Source: an uncultured Erysipelotrichaceae bacterium
Lineage (GTDB): Bacteria; Bacillota_I; Bacilli_A; Erysipelotrichales; Erysipelotrichaceae
NCBI GenBank assembly: GCA_902803275.1
Contig: CADCPE010000054.1
Span: 1 to 11,375, forward strand
Length of the DNA: 11,375 nt
Direction of reading: 5' to 3'
Positions within the stretch are counted from its first letter, which is position 1, and each line of letters begins with the position of its first letter. A model generated the notes under the pieces. It did not search any database. It was not told the origin of the DNA and worked only from the letters and a program-made list of their open reading frames with translations. Position numbers and translations under genes: made by a program. Positions 11,120 through 11,375 of the stretch are shown piece by piece.

Positions 11120-11375
11120 TTAAACGCTAAATGCATCAGGCAGATCATTCTCCAGAAGGATCGTATCCTTGCTCGAGAAATTCTTGTATACGTAATCAAA
11201 AGCCTGTCTGACGCTGTCCGTAACGATGATATCTTCCCTGGCAAAGCCACTGCTTAAAAGACCTTCCATGATCATCCTGGTCTGTTTTTCGCCGACCAGA
11301 ATGACTTTATCGGCTCTGCCCTTCATATATTCGCCGAATTCCCTGTTTATCTCATCTTCCTTTTCACCCAGATCG
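11120..11375 (-). CDS. murF: UDP-MurNAc-tripeptide--D-Ala-D-Ala ligase, C-terminal end (rest outside window)
   Basis: Cytoplasmic Mur ligase that attaches D-Ala-D-Ala to the UDP-MurNAc-tripeptide, the last soluble step of the wall precursor. The frame is open to the window edge; about 84 C-terminal residues are seen. They carry the family's closing motifs: DLGEKEDEINREFGEYM, then KVILVGEKQTRMIMEGLLSSGF, and near the end TILLENDLPDAF, which closely resembles the MurF ending LLENDLPD. The ATP-binding and central domains lie outside. The stop is 22 bases before ddl with no terminator between, so murF and ddl share a transcript, an arrangement that fits MurF using the Ddl product. An ATG at 11324-11326 is internal, not a start. 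Confidence 0.88.
   Translation of the reverse strand, partial: DLGEKEDEINREFGEYMKGRADKVILVGEKQTRMIMEGLLSSGFAREDIIVTDSVRQAFDYVYKNFSSKDTILLENDLPDAFSV

Noticed and set aside
11098..11250. Upstream extension of the ddl frame to a start at 11250
   Set aside because: It would overlap the conserved MurF C-terminus in another frame. The Ddl family N-terminus and a GGGGA ribosome site both fit ATG 11097.
7923..11375. A vancomycin-resistance (van) cluster reading of ddl plus VanY-like genes
   Set aside because: The ligase has the Lys-Tyr omega-loop pair of housekeeping D-Ala-D-Ala ligases. No VanH, VanX, VanT or VanRS homolog is seen, and murF-ddl is a normal wall operon.

Overview
The window looks chromosomal and comes from a Bacillota (Firmicutes) bacterium. 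The evidence is a Bacillus-type one-cysteine OhrR, an RqcH of bacillar type, a B-type sortase, and a murF-ddl pair followed by a VanY-like lipoprotein. The mix of families and the style of the lipoprotein and glucosaminidase recall Erysipelotrichia, but that placement is inference from pattern memory. No phage, transposon, CRISPR or plasmid feature is visible.

Layout. Positions 3-680 (+) hold the C-terminal half of arginyl-tRNA synthetase, closed by a strong hairpin terminator. Positions 705-2568 (-) hold, in transcription order, a four-helix membrane protein, a small single-helix membrane protein, a Bcp/PrxQ peroxiredoxin, a tRNA-Arg(UCU) with its own promoter and terminator, and an OhrR-type peroxide sensor. 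Positions 2641-4266 (+) encode RqcH, which appears to be read from a leaderless message. It runs tail-to-tail into rluB (4246-4971, -). rluB in turn overlaps the 3' end of a large secreted and membrane-anchored glucosaminidase (4905-7556, -). Between 7587 and about 7805 lies the C-terminal stump of a GH1 6-phospho-beta-glucosidase.

From 11375 down to 7923 (-) runs a compact cell-wall operon: murF (C-terminal end only), ddl, a 29-residue membrane microprotein, a VanY/LdcB-type M15B lipoprotein, and a class B sortase. It ends at a hairpin terminator (7807-7844). Ddl makes D-Ala-D-Ala and MurF attaches it to the UDP-MurNAc-tripeptide. M15B enzymes normally trim that terminus outside the cell. 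Sortases act on substrates in the same compartment.

The most interesting part is the end of this operon. The M15B protein has Gln where the family has its third zinc-ligand histidine (EPWQ instead of EPWH). The sortase next to it has no arginine anywhere after its active-site cysteine. The microprotein is joined to both neighbours by ATGA overlaps. Together this suggests an operon arm of altered or non-catalytic wall proteins rather than a textbook carboxypeptidase plus sortase. Other points of note are a repeated leaderless-start geometry at three genes, a terminator-like hairpin embedded in rluB coding sequence, and the GH1 stump.
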